Made by a program: the position numbers and the translations under genes
Shown: piece by piece, positions 18,002 to 27,283 of the stretch
Layout of the letters: each line of letters starts with the position of its first letter
How positions within the stretch are numbered: the stretch's first letter is position 1
Assembly: GCA_963847615.1 (NCBI GenBank)
Contig: CAWKAN010000025.1
Location: 62,001-126,000, forward strand
Length of the DNA stretch: 64,000 nt
Direction of reading: 5' to 3'
Source of the DNA: Palsa-883 sp963847615
Lineage (GTDB): Bacteria; Pseudomonadota; Alphaproteobacteria; Acetobacterales; Acetobacteraceae
Notes under the pieces: generated by a model
What the model saw: only the letters and a program-made list of their open reading frames with translations
Told to the model about the DNA's origin: nothing
Databases searched by the model: none

Positions 18002-18109
18002 CAGTCGTCAGTGTTCAGTCGTCAGTTGTCAGACGAATGGTCGCACGCAGCACAACCCACCTCCCCCACACGCGCCGTTCTGACAACTGACAACTGAAAA
18101 CTGACAACT
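18002..18109. repeat. Inverted repeat made of CAGTTGTCAG units
   Basis: The left arm 18002-18033 (CAGTCGTCAGTGTTCAGTCG, continuing GTCAGTTGTCAGA) is the near-perfect complement of 18079-18109 (TCTGACAACTGACAACTGAA, continuing AACTGACAACT). Each arm is itself a tandem of about 7-10-base units. It fills the ybaB-recR gap and includes the ybaB stop codon. A lower-GC island in GC-rich DNA. Confidence 0.75.
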
Positions 18110-18432
18110 AGAAAGGCAGCTTCATCCCCGGCGGCAATTGCAGCCCGCCGGTGACCTTCTGCATCTCGGCCTGCGTCATCACTTCGAGCTTGCCCTTGGC
18201 GTCGCGGTGCGCGGCAACCAGCAGGTCCTCCAGCATCTCGACATCCGCCGGATCGGCCAGCTTCGGATCGATCTTCACCCGCCGCAGCTCGCCCTTGCCG
18301 TTCAGCGTCACCGCGACCAGCCCGGCACCGGCGACGCCCTCGACCTCGATGCGTCTGCAGCCGGGCCTGCATCTCCTCCATCTTCGACTGCATCTGCTGC
18401 GCCTGCTTCATCAGGCCGGCGAGGTTCTTCAT
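18108..18432 (-). CDS. ybaB: YbaB/EbfC nucleoid-associated protein, frameshifted in this sequence
   Basis: A small DNA-binding dimer usually encoded between dnaX and recR. Translation starts at the ATG at 18432 (MKNLAGLMKQAQQMQSKMEE, the typical N-terminal helix). The frame breaks near 18353: reading CAGACG-ATCGAG instead of CAGACGCATCGAG (one extra C) restores the expected QTIEVEGVAGAGLVAVTLNG. The rest (GELRRVKIDPKLADPADVEM, then EDLLVAAHRDAKGKLEVMTQ) follows to the stop at 18108, giving about 107 residues. The ATG overlaps the presumed dnaX stop as ATGA, so the two are translationally coupled. Confidence 0.9.
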
Positions 18433-20428
18433 TCGTCGCGTCTCCATCTCGTCCGAATAATCCGCATCGGGAAAGTCCGCGGCCGGTGCGGCCTCGGTCG
18501 GCGGCACCTCCGCCGGCAGCCCATAGGCGTCGGTCGTCGCGTCGTGCACCTGGTCGATCCGCGCGCCGGGGAACGCCGCCATGATCGCGCGCACCAGCGG
18601 ATGGTCCGCCGCCGCCGAGCGCCGCGCCGCATCCGCCGCCGAGCCCTGCTCGGCCAGCGTCGCCGCCCCCTCGGCGGCCGACAGCGCGATGGTCCAGCGC
18701 GTCCCGGTCGCCTCGCTCAGCAGCGCCGCCAGCTTCGAGGCCAGGTCGCGCGGCGCATCGGCCTGCGGGCGCAGCTCGATCACCGGCGGGGCGAACCGCA
18801 CCAGATGGACCGAGTGCACCAGATGCGCGTGCAGCATCGCCTCCCGCCGCTCCGCCACCAGCGCGACGACGTCGCGGAAGCCGGCAAGCTGCGGCGCCGC
18901 GGCGCGCGCGACTGCCGGGTCGGCGGCCGCCAGGACGCCGCCCCCGGCCATCGCGCGCATGCCCCCGCCGATCGGCCCGCCCACTCGACCACCCCGGCGA
19001 GCCACCCCCAGCCGGGCCACCCCCAGGCGGGCCACCCCCAGCCGGGCCACCACCAACCGGGCCACCGCCAATCGGGCCACCGGCCACGCCGTCGCCGCTC
19101 GCACCGCCCCCCGCCGCGCCACCGCCCGGCACCGCCGCGCCCGCGCCGCCGCCGGCCGAGGCCGCGCCGCCGGTCAGCCGGCGCACCAGGTCGCCCGGCG
19201 GCGGCAGCTCGGCGACGTGGCACAGCCGGATCAGCACCATCTCCGCCGCCGCCCGCCGGTCCGGCGCCGTCTCCACCTCCGCCACGCCCTTCAGCAGCAT
19301 CTGCCAGGCGCGCGCCAGCGTCGGCACCGTCAGCCGCTCGGCCAGCGCCGCCCCCCGCGTGCGCTCCACCTCCGGCAGCTCGGCGCTGTCGCGCAGCGCC
19401 GGCACCGATTTCAGCCGCGTCACCGTGTGCAGCAGCTCCAGCAAATCCTGCAGCAGCGTGCCGAGGTCGGCCCCGCGCTCGTACGCCCGGTCGGTGATCG
19501 CCAGCGCCGCGGCCGGCTTGCCCGCCATCACCGCCTCCATCAGGTCGAACACCGCCTCGCGGTCCGCCAGCCCCAGCATCTCGGCGCACTGCGCCGCGGT
19601 GATCATCCCCTCCGCCTGCGCGATCGCCTGGTCCAGCAGCGACAGCCCGTCGCGCACCGAGCCGTCCGCCGCCCGCGCGATCAGGTCGAGCGCCGCCGGC
19701 TCGATCGTCACCCCCTCCTTCTCGGCGATCCGCGCGAAGTGCTGCGCCAGCTCCGCCACCCGCACCCGGCGCAGGTCGAACCGCTGGCAGCGCGACAGCA
19801 CGGTGATCGGCACCTTGCGGATCTCCGTCGTCGCGAACACGAACTTCACGTGCGGCGGCGGCTCCTCCAGCGTCTTCAGCAGCGCGTTGAACGCGTTGCG
19901 CGTCAGCATGTGGATTTCGTCGATGATGAACACCTTGGTGCGGATGTGCATCGGCCGCGAGCGGCTGACCTCGATGATCTCGCGCACGTCATCGACCCCG
20001 GTGCGCGAGGCGGCGTCCATCTCGAACACGTCCGGCTCGCGCTCGGCCAGGATCGCGAGGCAGTTGCCGCACACCCCGCACGGATCGGCGGTCGGCCCGC
20101 CGGCGCCGTCCGGGCCGGTGCAGTTCAGCGCGCGCGCGATGATGCGCGCCGTGGTGGTCTTGCCCACCCCGCGCACGCCGGTCAGCATGAAGGCGTGCGC
20201 CACCCGCCCGGTGGCGAAGGCGTTGCGCAGCGTGCGCACCATCGCCTCCTGCCCGATCAGGTCGTCGAACCGGGTGGGGCGGTACTTGCGCGCCAACACC
20301 CGGTAGGCGACGGCCTGCGCCGCGGGCGCCGGCGGCGCGTCGCCGAACAGCCCGGGCCCCTCCTGCGGCGGCAGGGCCTCGTCCGGTGGCGGGTCGTCCT
20401 GGAACAGGCCAGACATGCGCGCGGTCAT
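18429..20428 (-). CDS. dnaX: DNA polymerase III subunit gamma/tau, frameshifted in this sequence
   Basis: Clamp-loader ATPase. The N-terminal part is clean: RVLARKYRPTRFDDLIGQEA, Walker A GVRGVGKTTTAR, the zinc Cys set around CGVCGNC, IIDEIHMLTRNAFNALLKTL and the sensor SRCQRF. After about residue 445 comes a Gly-rich linker built from a 15-base tandem repeat. Past the linker, homology-like sequence (AGFRDVVALVAERREAMLHA) continues in the +1 frame, so an extra base lies at about 18960-19000. A second extra base near 18436 (GAGACG-C-GACGAATGA) would give the normal ATGA overlap with ybaB. As dnaX is essential, the breaks are probably errors; a programmed shift is the alternative. Confidence 0.93.
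19001..19075. repeat. 15-base tandem repeat coding the DnaX Gly-Pro linker
   Basis: Five 15-base units such as GCCACCCCCAGCCGG (plus strand) encode repeated GGGPx residues in DnaX. A copy-number change would keep the frame, so the frameshift just downstream needs another cause. Confidence 0.8.
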
Positions 20429-20467
20429 AGCCGCCGCAGCGGCCCCCTGGGTTCACACGGTGGCGGG

Positions 20468-20567
20468 TGGGAGGCCGAACGAACGACCCGAGCGGAAACT
20501 CGTTGCGGCTGCTTCCTTCCGGACCTGACCGGGTTGGCGAGGCGCCCGTCCGCCGCCGACCTCCCGA
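20468..20567 (-). ncRNA. ffs: Signal recognition particle RNA (4.5S type)
   Basis: On the minus strand the diagnostic SRP hairpin GGTCAGGTCCGGAAGGAAGC is followed by AGCC, with flanking sequence that folds into a long rod: GGGAGGTCGG at the 5' end pairs with CGGCCTCCC at the 3' end. It lies directly upstream of dnaX on the same strand, the usual position in alphaproteobacteria. Ends are estimated from the pairing. Confidence 0.93.
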
Positions 20568-20618
20568 ACAGGGTCTACCACGGTTCGGGGGGGAGGCCAC
20601 AAGCGGCCCGGGTCATCG

Positions 20619-20801
20619 GGGAAAGAAAGCAAGAGCGGGGCTCCGCCCCGGACCCCGCCAGGGGGCGCTGCCCCCTGGACCCCCGCCCCCCAGGACAAGT
20701 GCCCGGGGGCAGGCGCCGGCAGCGGCCTCCGCTGGGGGGCCAGGGAACAAAGCCCCTCTGGCGGGGTCCGGGGCCGAGCCCCGCCCTTGCTTTCTTCCCC
20801 C
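20619..20801. repeat. Dispersed palindromic element, copy C (short form)
   Basis: The left arm GGGGAAAGAAAGCAAGAGCG with CTCCGCCCCGGACCCCGCC and the matching right arm ending CCCTTGCTTTCTTCCCCC share the arm sequences of copies A and B, but the long central stem is absent and replaced by about 70 unrelated bases. It lies upstream of ffs. Confidence 0.75.
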
Positions 20802-21151
20802 GACGGCGCGCGGTCGCTGGCAGCGCGCCGGTCTGAATGTCGCCGACCAACCCGCAGCAGCGACAGCCGGGTCACTTGGCCGGAGCCGCCGGATTCGACC
20901 CTTTGCGGTCTTTCGCGACGAATTGCATTATGCGTGCGGTCCGGCAACCTTGCTGACCATTTGATTCAACTCAATGACATGCCGAGGGATACTCTTCAGT
21001 ACGATATGACATCAATAAAAAGTTGCCGCACTTGGGGCGGCGGGTTCGACGCGTTGGGAGTCGACGACCTGTCGCTTGCTGCCGGTTCGGGACTAGGGCC
21101 GCTGCTCAAATGTTTTGAGATGCAGCCGAAAAGAACGGTGGGAGAAGGCAG
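20802..21151. other. Upstream region of the LivK-type gene
   Basis: About 350 bases with a drop in GC around 20940-21020, consistent with a promoter for the downstream gene. No defined operator or RNA element was recognised. Confidence 0.4.
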
Positions 21152-22393
21152 ATGAAACCTGTGAACTATCCAATGAAGCCTGATCGACGCACGGTGTTGA
21201 AAACGGCTGTGGCGGCTGGCGCGCTGCAACTCGCGTCGCCGTTTGTCCTCACCGCGCGTGCGGCTGATGTCGTCAAGATCGGCGTCCTGACAGACATGTC
21301 GAGCCTTTATGCTGACCTTTCCGGGCCGGGCGCGGTCGCGGCGGTCAAGATGGCAGCGGCTGATTTCGGCGGAAGCGTGCTCGGCAAGAAGATCGAGGTC
21401 ATCAGCGCAGACCACCAGAACAAACCCGACGTTGCCTCGGCGATCGCCCGGCAATGGTTCGACCAGGGCGTTGACATGATCACCGACCTGACGACTTCGA
21501 GCGTCGCGCTGGCGGTGCAGGAGGTGGCGCGCGAGAAGAACAAGGTCATCCTGATCAACGGCGCCGCATCGTCCGACCTGACAGGCAAGAACTGCTCCCC
21601 GACCTCGGTGCACTGGACCTACGACACGACGGCGCTCGCCAACGGCACCGGTTCGGCGGTGGTCAAGGCGGGCGGCAAGACCTGGTTCTTCATCACCGCC
21701 GATTACGCGTTCGGCACTGCCCTCGAGCGCGATACCGCCGCGGTCGTCGAGGAGAATGGCGGCAAGGTGCTGGGCCACGCCCTGGTGCCGCTCAATACCG
21801 CCGATTTCTCCTCCTACCTGCTGCAGGCGAGGGCCTCGAAGGCGCAGATCATCGGCCTCGCCAATGCCGGCGGCGACACGATCAACTCGATCAAGCAGGC
21901 GGCCGAATTCGGCATCGTGGAGGGCGGCCAGAAGCTTGCGGGTCTCCTGATCTTCCTCACCGATATCCACAGCCTCGGCCTCAAGACGGCGCAGGGGCTG
22001 CAGCTGACCTCGGCTTTCTACTGGAACCAGAACGACCAGACCCGCGCCTGGTCGAAGCGCTTTGATGCCGAGATGCACAAGGAGCCGACAATGGTCCACG
22101 CCGGCGACTACAGTGCGACGCTCAACTGGCTGACGGCGGTCAAGGCGGCGAACAGCCTCGATGCCGCGGCCGTCATGAAACAGCTGAGGTCCCATCCCAT
22201 AAACGACTTCATGACGAAGGACGGCCACATCCAGCCGGACGGCTCGCTGATACGCGACATGTACCTGTTCGAGGTCAAGGAGCCGTCCGAATCGAACGGC
22301 GAATGGGACCTCTACAAGCTGGTCGGCACGATACCCGGTGCTGACGCGTTCAAGCGGCCCGGCGGCAACGCCTGCCCGTTGGTCAAGGGGTAG
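21152..22393 (+). CDS. Branched-chain amino acid type ABC substrate-binding protein
   Basis: A 413-residue periplasmic binding protein of the LivK/Leu-Ile-Val family. It begins with a Tat-type signal (PDRRTVLKTAVAAGALQLAS, cleavage near ARAAD). The mature protein has VKIGVLTDMSSLYADLSGPG, the hinge segment FFITADYAFGTALERD and a C-terminal FEVKEPSESNGEWDLYKLVG. The ATG at 21152 follows GGAGAAGG; an alternative start is at 21173. No permease or ATPase genes are adjacent, so it is an orphan binding protein. Such proteins in this group often bind aromatic or short organic acids rather than amino acids. Its base composition is slightly lower in GC than its neighbours. Confidence 0.88.
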   Translation: MKPVNYPMKPDRRTVLKTAVAAGALQLASPFVLTARAADVVKIGVLTDMSSLYADLSGPGAVAAVKMAAADFGGSVLGKKIEVISADHQNKPDVASAIARQWFDQGVDMITDLTTSSVALAVQEVAREKNKVILINGAASSDLTGKNCSPTSVHWTYDTTALANGTGSAVVKAGGKTWFFITADYAFGTALERDTAAVVEENGGKVLGHALVPLNTADFSSYLLQARASKAQIIGLANAGGDTINSIKQAAEFGIVEGGQKLAGLLIFLTDIHSLGLKTAQGLQLTSAFYWNQNDQTRAWSKRFDAEMHKEPTMVHAGDYSATLNWLTAVKAANSLDAAAVMKQLRSHPINDFMTKDGHIQPDGSLIRDMYLFEVKEPSESNGEWDLYKLVGTIPGADAFKRPGGNACPLVKG

Positions 22394-23337
22394 TCGGCGG
22401 AAGGGTAAATTTGCTCGAGCTGGATTTTGCCCGTCCTCAGAATGTAACGCTGTGAGCCGGGTCGCAGCGGTAAGCTGACTTGTCTGCTAGGCGTACCACA
22501 GCACAGCAATTCAACGGGGGGGCACGGTGAGGCCAATCATTGGTGCATTGGCGGCTCTAAAGCCGTCTTCAGAAACAGCGGCTACAGCCGCTCTCCACCG
22601 AGGCTGTGTGAAAACGTGGTGACCGGCGGTCATCGCGTAACGATATGTCGCCGGTTTGCACGACAGCATGCAGAAACGTTCAGATCGGAGACGCTCTGGG
22701 CCACATAGTTGCTCATTGCCGTTACGGTTCGACGTTTTCACACAGCCTGCACCCATTGCGGGCATTCGAGCAACGGAGACCGCGTAACGCCCACCTGCTC
22801 GCTGCCGCTGCCTGCCGCGAGCGCACGCCCCGCATGCACGCGGATTCCGGCTGAGGCGTCATTGGCTCGCCTCCTGCCCAGTGGCGGTGCAGGCGCGCCA
22901 TCTGCGTGCATCCTTCTGATCCGCGTGCATCTGCGTTTTCCCTTCCTGTTGCCTGCGTAATGCCAGGCGTCCGAATGATCGACTCTTCGGCGGCGCCACC
23001 AGGTCATGCCGGGCGTCGGCCAGCACCCACGGGTCTGCTTGCTGCACGAAGGCAAGTCATGGATGGCCGGCCTACGCCGGCCATGACGTGGTGTGTGCCA
23101 AGCCACTGCGCAGCGCCATCCTTGCTGCCTCCGTGGCCTCCGTGGTCCTCCCTTCTTCTCCGTGCTGAATCCTTGCTTGCTTGCGGACCCCGCCAAGCCC
23201 CAGACCGAGGCCGCCCCCACCCCAACCAGGCAGCAAACCAGCCAACGCCCCCCATCCGCCCCCCGACGGGTTTGCTTCCGTTGCTTAGTTAGTATATGTG
23301 ACTATCCTTCATCCATTTCAGCCGGAGCCCATCACCA
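22394..23337. other. Gene-poor repeat zone
   Basis: More than 900 bases with no supported gene. It holds a MITE-like element (22602-22748), a copy of the GATCATTCGGACGC-type dispersed repeat near 22965-23095, and a degenerate copy of the CCTCCGTGGCCTCCGTGGT motif near 23127-23150. Open frames in the area are short and unsupported. Confidence 0.55.
22602..22748. mobile_element. MITE-like element with 17-base perfect terminal inverted repeats
   Basis: AGGCTGTGTGAAAACGT at 22602-22618 and its exact complement at 22732-22748 bound 147 bases with no coding capacity. The size and perfect ends fit a non-autonomous derivative of an insertion sequence. The parent family is not identified, and no clear target duplication is visible. 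Confidence 0.6.
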
Positions 23338-24165
23338 TGCCCGCCCCCTCCAGCGGAATTACCTTTCGCACCATCCAGGAAGCGATGCCCGAGTACCACC
23401 TCAGCCAGGACCTGCTGCACGGCGTGCTGACCGCCATGCCGCCGCCGCCCGCCCGATGCCTCCCCTGCCTGGCGCAAAGCGCGGCTCACCCGGATCATCG
23501 AGGAGATCGCCGCCAGGGTGCCGATGGACCCGGCGCAGGGCCACCTCGCCGGCCAGCTCGTCGTCGTGCAGTTCCTCGCCGATGAGATGATGCAGCGGCT
23601 GATGACCCCCGACCTGCCGCTGGCCGAGCGGCGCCTGACCGCCCGCACCACCGACGAGCTGCTGCGCTCGGTGGTGCGGCTGGAGCGGGCGCTGGAGCGG
23701 CGGCAGGCGCGGGTGATGCCGTTCCGCGACGTGGGGGCGGTGGACGGGTTCGACCTGGCGGCGCTGGACGGTCTCTGGTGCCGCGGGGTCCAGGCCGCCG
23801 CGACCGGCGCCCGCGCCGCCGCAGCGGAGGCGCCGCCGCCGGAACCACCGGCGCCGGACCCGGAGCTGGCGCCGGAGCCGCCCGCGCCGGCGGAGGCAGC
23901 GGACGCGGCGGCCTGGGCTGACCGGCCGGCGGCCGAGCCCCCGGGCGGCGGCGTCGGCGTGCGCCGCGCCGGCGGCATCGTGGAGCAGGGCGACGGCTGG
24001 TCGCTGGAGATCTGGCCGCCCAGGCCGCGCGCCGGCGTCGCACCCGCCCCCGCCGCGCCCGCCCAGCCGGCGTGGCCGACCCCACCACCCGAGCGAACCC
24101 CGGCGGACCGGCGCACGCCAGACCAGCCCCGAACCCAGCGCCCGCGCCCCCGGGTCGTGGCATGA
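23338..24165 (+). CDS. Hypothetical protein, frameshifted in this sequence
   Basis: The ATG at 23338 gives MPAPSSGITFRTIQEAMPEY and HLSQDLLHGVLTAMPPPPA; removing one extra C near 23454 joins it to DASPAWRKARLTRIIEEIAA, then RVPMDPAQGHLAGQLVVVQF. The reconstructed protein is about 275 residues: a helical N-terminal domain to about residue 150, then an Ala/Pro/Glu-rich low-complexity tail. I do not recognise a function. Its stop overlaps the next start as ATGA, so the two are coupled. Neighbouring HGG-type proteins occur near phage-like genes, so this may be a phage-derived pair (inference). Confidence 0.55.
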
Positions 24166-25428
24166 GCGCCAGCGCACCCCCACCGCAGCCAACCGCGGCG
24201 CCCCCAGCCGCCCCGCGCCGCGCCCCGCCGTGCGGCGCGCGGACCCGGGCCGGCAGCCCGTGCCTCGGCCTGGCGATGGCGAACGGCCGCTGCCGCCTGC
24301 ACGGCGGGGCTCAGCACCGGGCCGCGCACCGCCGCCGGCCTGGCGCGGATGATCGCGGCGAAGACCACGCACGGCCGTTACGCCATGAGCGGCGCGGCGC
24401 AGCGGACGCAGCAGCGCTATTTCCGGGCGCTGCTGGTGCGGACCCGGCTGACGTGCGCGGCGCATCGGCTGCGGGCGTATTTGCCGGCCGAGGCGGCGGC
24501 GCGGCTGGAGACGGTGCCGGCGGAGCTGCTGCCGCCGAAGCACCCCTCGCAGCTGGCGTGGGAGGCGCTGCACGCAACGACCCCATGCGCGGATCCGGCG
24601 CCGGCGCTCGGGGCCGGGCGGCGGCGGCGCGCGGCGCTGGCGCGGGCGTGCGGCGGCCGGCGGGGGGACCGACGGCGCGGCGGCGGTGGCGCTGCGCGGC
24701 CGGGCGGCCGAGCGGGCGGCGGCGCGGGTCGAGGCGGCGGCGCAGGCGGCGTGGCGGGCGGCGATCGAGGCGGCACTCGGGGCGAAGCGCGCAGCGCGGG
24801 CGGCAGCGCGCGCGGCGCGCGGTTCGAGCAACGACCCCATGCACGGTGCGGCGGTGCGGCGCCGGGCGCGCGGCTCGCGCAACGACCCCATGCGCGGCGC
24901 GCCGGCGGGGGCGGGGCGCCGGCGGGGCACCCGGCGGGCGAGGCGGTCGGCTGGGCGCCTGGATCGCCCGGGCTGGCGGAGGCCCTGGCGCGCGAGGTGA
25001 TGCTGCGGCAGCTGCGCGCGGCATTGGCGGCGCGCGGCAACGACCCCATGCAAGGCGCGGGAGCGGGGCACCAGTCGGGCACGCCGCGCAACGACCCCAT
25101 GCAAGGCGCGGCGCGGGACGCGCCGGCGGAAGCGCGGGTGGAGGTGGGGCCGGCGCGGGCGTTGCCGCTCGCCAGCACGCCGCTGGCGCGGACCTGGCAG
25201 CCGCCGGTGGCCGAACTCCTCGCCGCGCGGTTCGGGCCGCCGGCGGTGGCGGGGTGGCCGGGGCCGCTGGCGCCGCCGCCGGGGATCGCGGCGGTGTCGA
25301 GTGGCGATTGGGCGCAACGACCCTATGCGTGGGCGGCGGGTGGCGGCGGGGGAGGCGCGGGCCGGGGAGCCACGGGTGTGCTTGCTGCACCAAGGCAAGC
25401 CGTGGATGCCGGCATTCGCCGGCCATGA
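24162..25428 (+). CDS. CGARTRxGxPC...HGG motif protein, low-complexity and frameshifted
   Basis: The start overlaps the previous stop. The N-terminus carries CGARTRAGSPCLGLAMANGR followed by CRLHGG, a Cys/His pattern I associate with the HGG(x)STGP family of alphaproteobacterial and phage proteins. The frame breaks at about 24306 (one extra G in GGCGGGGCTC); after repair it reads LSTGPRTAAGLARMIAAKTT and HGRYAMSGAAQRTQQRYFRA. From about 24570 the gene becomes highly repetitive Arg/Gly/Ala sequence containing six copies of GCAACGACCCCATGC, with frame changes near 24660 and 24905. It ends inside a dispersed repeat. The Cys/His motif suggests metal binding; the function is unknown. Confidence 0.45.
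24574..25332. repeat. Six interspersed copies of GCAACGACCCCATGC
   Basis: Copies start at 24574, 24828, 24879, 25037, 25088 and 25314, each about 19 bases (GCAACGACCCCATGCGCGG; variants CACGG, CAAGG, CGTGG; the last copy has CCCTATGC). Spacing is irregular (51 to 254 bases). Several fall in different reading frames, so conservation is of DNA rather than of one peptide, although in one frame they read NDPMxG. Confidence 0.85.
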
Positions 25429-25660
25429 CGGGGGGGGCCGCCGGACCCGGGGACCGGCGTGACGGGGGCATGCGCCGGGGGTGGCGGTGGGGTTGCGCCG
25501 GCATGACGCTGGCATGCGCCGGCATGACGTGGTGGCACCGCCGAAGCGTCGATCATTCGGACGCTTGGTATATGACGCAAGCGCGCCGCGCGAGGCGCAT
25601 TCGCTTTCTTCTCAGTGTCTCTGTGCCTCTGTGGTGAATCTTGCTTGCTGAGCGGCGATC
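25355..25660. repeat. Dispersed intergenic repeats (three motif families)
   Basis: Contains ACGGGTGTGCTTGCTGCACC followed by AAGGCAAGCCGTGGATGCCG (a relative is at 23022-23070), the GCCGAAGCGTCGATCATTCG repeat (relatives at 22965 and 34285), and CTCAGTGTCTCTGTGCCTCT followed by GTGGTGAA (relatives at 34580 and 43168). It separates the HGG gene from hisN. Confidence 0.6.
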
Positions 25661-25687
25661 CGGCGCCCCGGACGATCGGTCCGAGAG

Positions 25688-26473
25688 CTACCCCGCCAGC
25701 AGCGCGATCGCCGCGTCGAGCAGCCCCGGATCGCCCACCGCCAGCACCCGCCCGTCGCCGCCCAGGTGCAACGCCTGGCCGGACCAGTCGGTGATGCGCC
25801 CGCCGGCGCCCTCGATCACCGGCACCAGCGCGGCCCAGTCCCACGGCTTCATGGTGGCCTCGGCGATGACGTCGATATGACCCAGCGCCAGCAGCCCGTA
25901 GGCATAGCAGTCGCCGCCCCACGACACCCGGCGCACCGCGTCGGCCAAATGCTGCCAGCGCGGCATGTCGGCCCCGAGCAGCCCGGGGCCGGTGCAGGAC
26001 AGCTCGGCCTCGGCCAGCGCCGCGCAGGGCCGGCAGCCGGCGGCGCCGCCCATCGGGCCGCGGAACACCGTCCGCCGCCCGGCGGCGCCGATCCAGCGCT
26101 CCGCCGTCACCGGCTGGTCGATCACGCCCAGGATCGGCCGGCCGTCTTCCAGCAGCGCCACCAGCGTGCCGAACACCGGGCGGCCGGTGATGAAGGCGCG
26201 GGTGCCGTCGATCGGATCGAGCACCCAGCACAGCCGCGCCTCCGGCCGGTCGTGGCCGAACTCCTCGCCGAGCACGCCGTGCTCGGGGAAGCGCTCGCGC
26301 AGCACCGCGCGCATCGCCTGCTCGGCGCTGCGGTCGGCGACCGTCACCGGGCTGTGGTCGGATTTCAGGTCGGCGCTCAGCCCGGCGCGGAAGAACGGGC
26401 GGATCACCGCTCCGGCCACGTCGGCCGCCGCGTCGGCGCCCGCGATCAGCCGGTCGAGCGCCTCGGGTTCCAT
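25688..26473 (-). CDS. hisN: Histidinol-phosphatase, inositol monophosphatase family
   Basis: A 261-residue phosphatase for the penultimate histidine step in alphaproteobacteria and actinobacteria. Metal and active-site motifs are intact: GEEFG at 69-73, WVLDPIDGTRAFITGRPVFG at 83-102 (the DPIDGT signature) and the C-terminal WDWAALVPVIEGAGG. Length and the RAFITG wording match HisN rather than SuhB. Its ATG lies 16 bases after the end of the cytochrome gene on the same strand. HisI is at 49726, so histidine genes are scattered. Confidence 0.88.
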   Translation of the reverse strand: MEPEALDRLIAGADAAADVAGAVIRPFFRAGLSADLKSDHSPVTVADRSAEQAMRAVLRERFPEHGVLGEEFGHDRPEARLCWVLDPIDGTRAFITGRPVFGTLVALLEDGRPILGVIDQPVTAERWIGAAGRRTVFRGPMGGAAGCRPCAALAEAELSCTGPGLLGADMPRWQHLADAVRRVSWGGDCYAYGLLALGHIDVIAEATMKPWDWAALVPVIEGAGGRITDWSGQALHLGGDGRVLAVGDPGLLDAAIALLAG

Positions 26474-26489
26474 GCCGGCGCCGCGCGCC

Positions 26490-27089
26490 TCAGGGCTTCT
26501 TCGGCGCCTCCGCGGCCGGCGCGGCGGCGGGCGCCGCTGCTTCGGCCGTCGGCAGCGGCACCGGGGTCTGCGCCAGCGTGCGCAGATAGGCGATCACGTT
26601 GGCGCGGTCCTTGGCGCTGGAAATGCCGGCGAAGGTCATGCGGGTGCCCGGCGCGTAGTCGCTCGGCTTGAACAGCCAGTGGTTCAGCGCCTCATAGCTC
26701 CACGGCTGGGCTTTGAACTTCTCCAGCGCGTCGGAGTAGTTGAAGCCCGCCTCGTGGTCGTGCGGCCCGCCGACGACGCCGTACAGGTTCGGTCCGACCG
26801 CCGGCTTGCCGCCCTCGTTGAAGGTGTGGCAGGCGACGCAGACCTTCTTGGTATAGGCCTCGCCGGCCGCCGGATCGGCGCTCGCCAGCAGCGGCCCGAT
26901 CGGCGCCAGCGCCTCCGGCTTGGCCGCGGCCGTCGGGGCTGCCGGCGCGGCGCCGGTCTGGATGTTCAGCGCCGGCTTGCTCGGCTCCGTCTCGTGCACC
27001 AGGTGGTCGCCGATCAGGCCGGTCAGAAAGAACACGATCCCCACCACAAGGACAGCGGCAATGCCCTTGTTGACTTCCATGCTGTCCAT
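26490..27089 (-). CDS. Membrane-anchored cytochrome c
   Basis: A 199-residue class I cytochrome c. The N-terminal NKGIAAVLVVGIVFFLTGLI (about 7-26) is an uncleaved anchor, followed by an Ala/Pro linker, the heme site KVCVACHTFNEGG near 84-96, the PNLYGVVG motif and the axial Met in YAPGTRMTFAG near 146. An Ala/Pro-rich tail closes the protein. This is the CycM/cytochrome c552 layout that carries electrons between the bc1 complex and the terminal oxidase. The start at 27089 (with AGG upstream) was chosen; the ATG at 27080 is also possible. It is divergent from kdsB. Confidence 0.9.
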   Translation of the reverse strand: MDSMEVNKGIAAVLVVGIVFFLTGLIGDHLVHETEPSKPALNIQTGAAPAAPTAAAKPEALAPIGPLLASADPAAGEAYTKKVCVACHTFNEGGKPAVGPNLYGVVGGPHDHEAGFNYSDALEKFKAQPWSYEALNHWLFKPSDYAPGTRMTFAGISSAKDRANVIAYLRTLAQTPVPLPTAEAAAPAAAPAAEAPKKP

Positions 27090-27283
27090 GCGACCTGTCT
27101 TCTCCGCCGTGCGTCTGACATAACCGATCGCGCCCGCGCCGATTTGCACGCGGGCGTGCGCCTTCATAAGGTGCGCGGCACCATAGGCAAACCATCCAAC
27201 CGCTTCAACCCGTCCCCCGGCGCATTCGTCCGCTTCCCCAACCGGCGTATTTCCGATGAACCCGCCCGCATGAAGCCACCCGC

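Noticed and set aside
18950..19010. Classical programmed -1 frameshift in dnaX
   Set aside because: No A-AAA-AAG type slippery site, and the needed shift is +1, matching the other suspected base insertions.
18581..20836. A very long plus-strand frame opposite dnaX
   Set aside because: Pure antisense shadow of dnaX; His/Arg/Gln-rich noise with no domain sense.
20968..22228. Antisense frame over the LivK-type gene
   Set aside because: Noise composition; the sense strand has a signal peptide and family motifs.
24574..25332. Six-copy motif considered as a CRISPR array
   Set aside because: The repeat is only about 19 bases and spacing is irregular from 51 to 254 bases, within a coding-like region.
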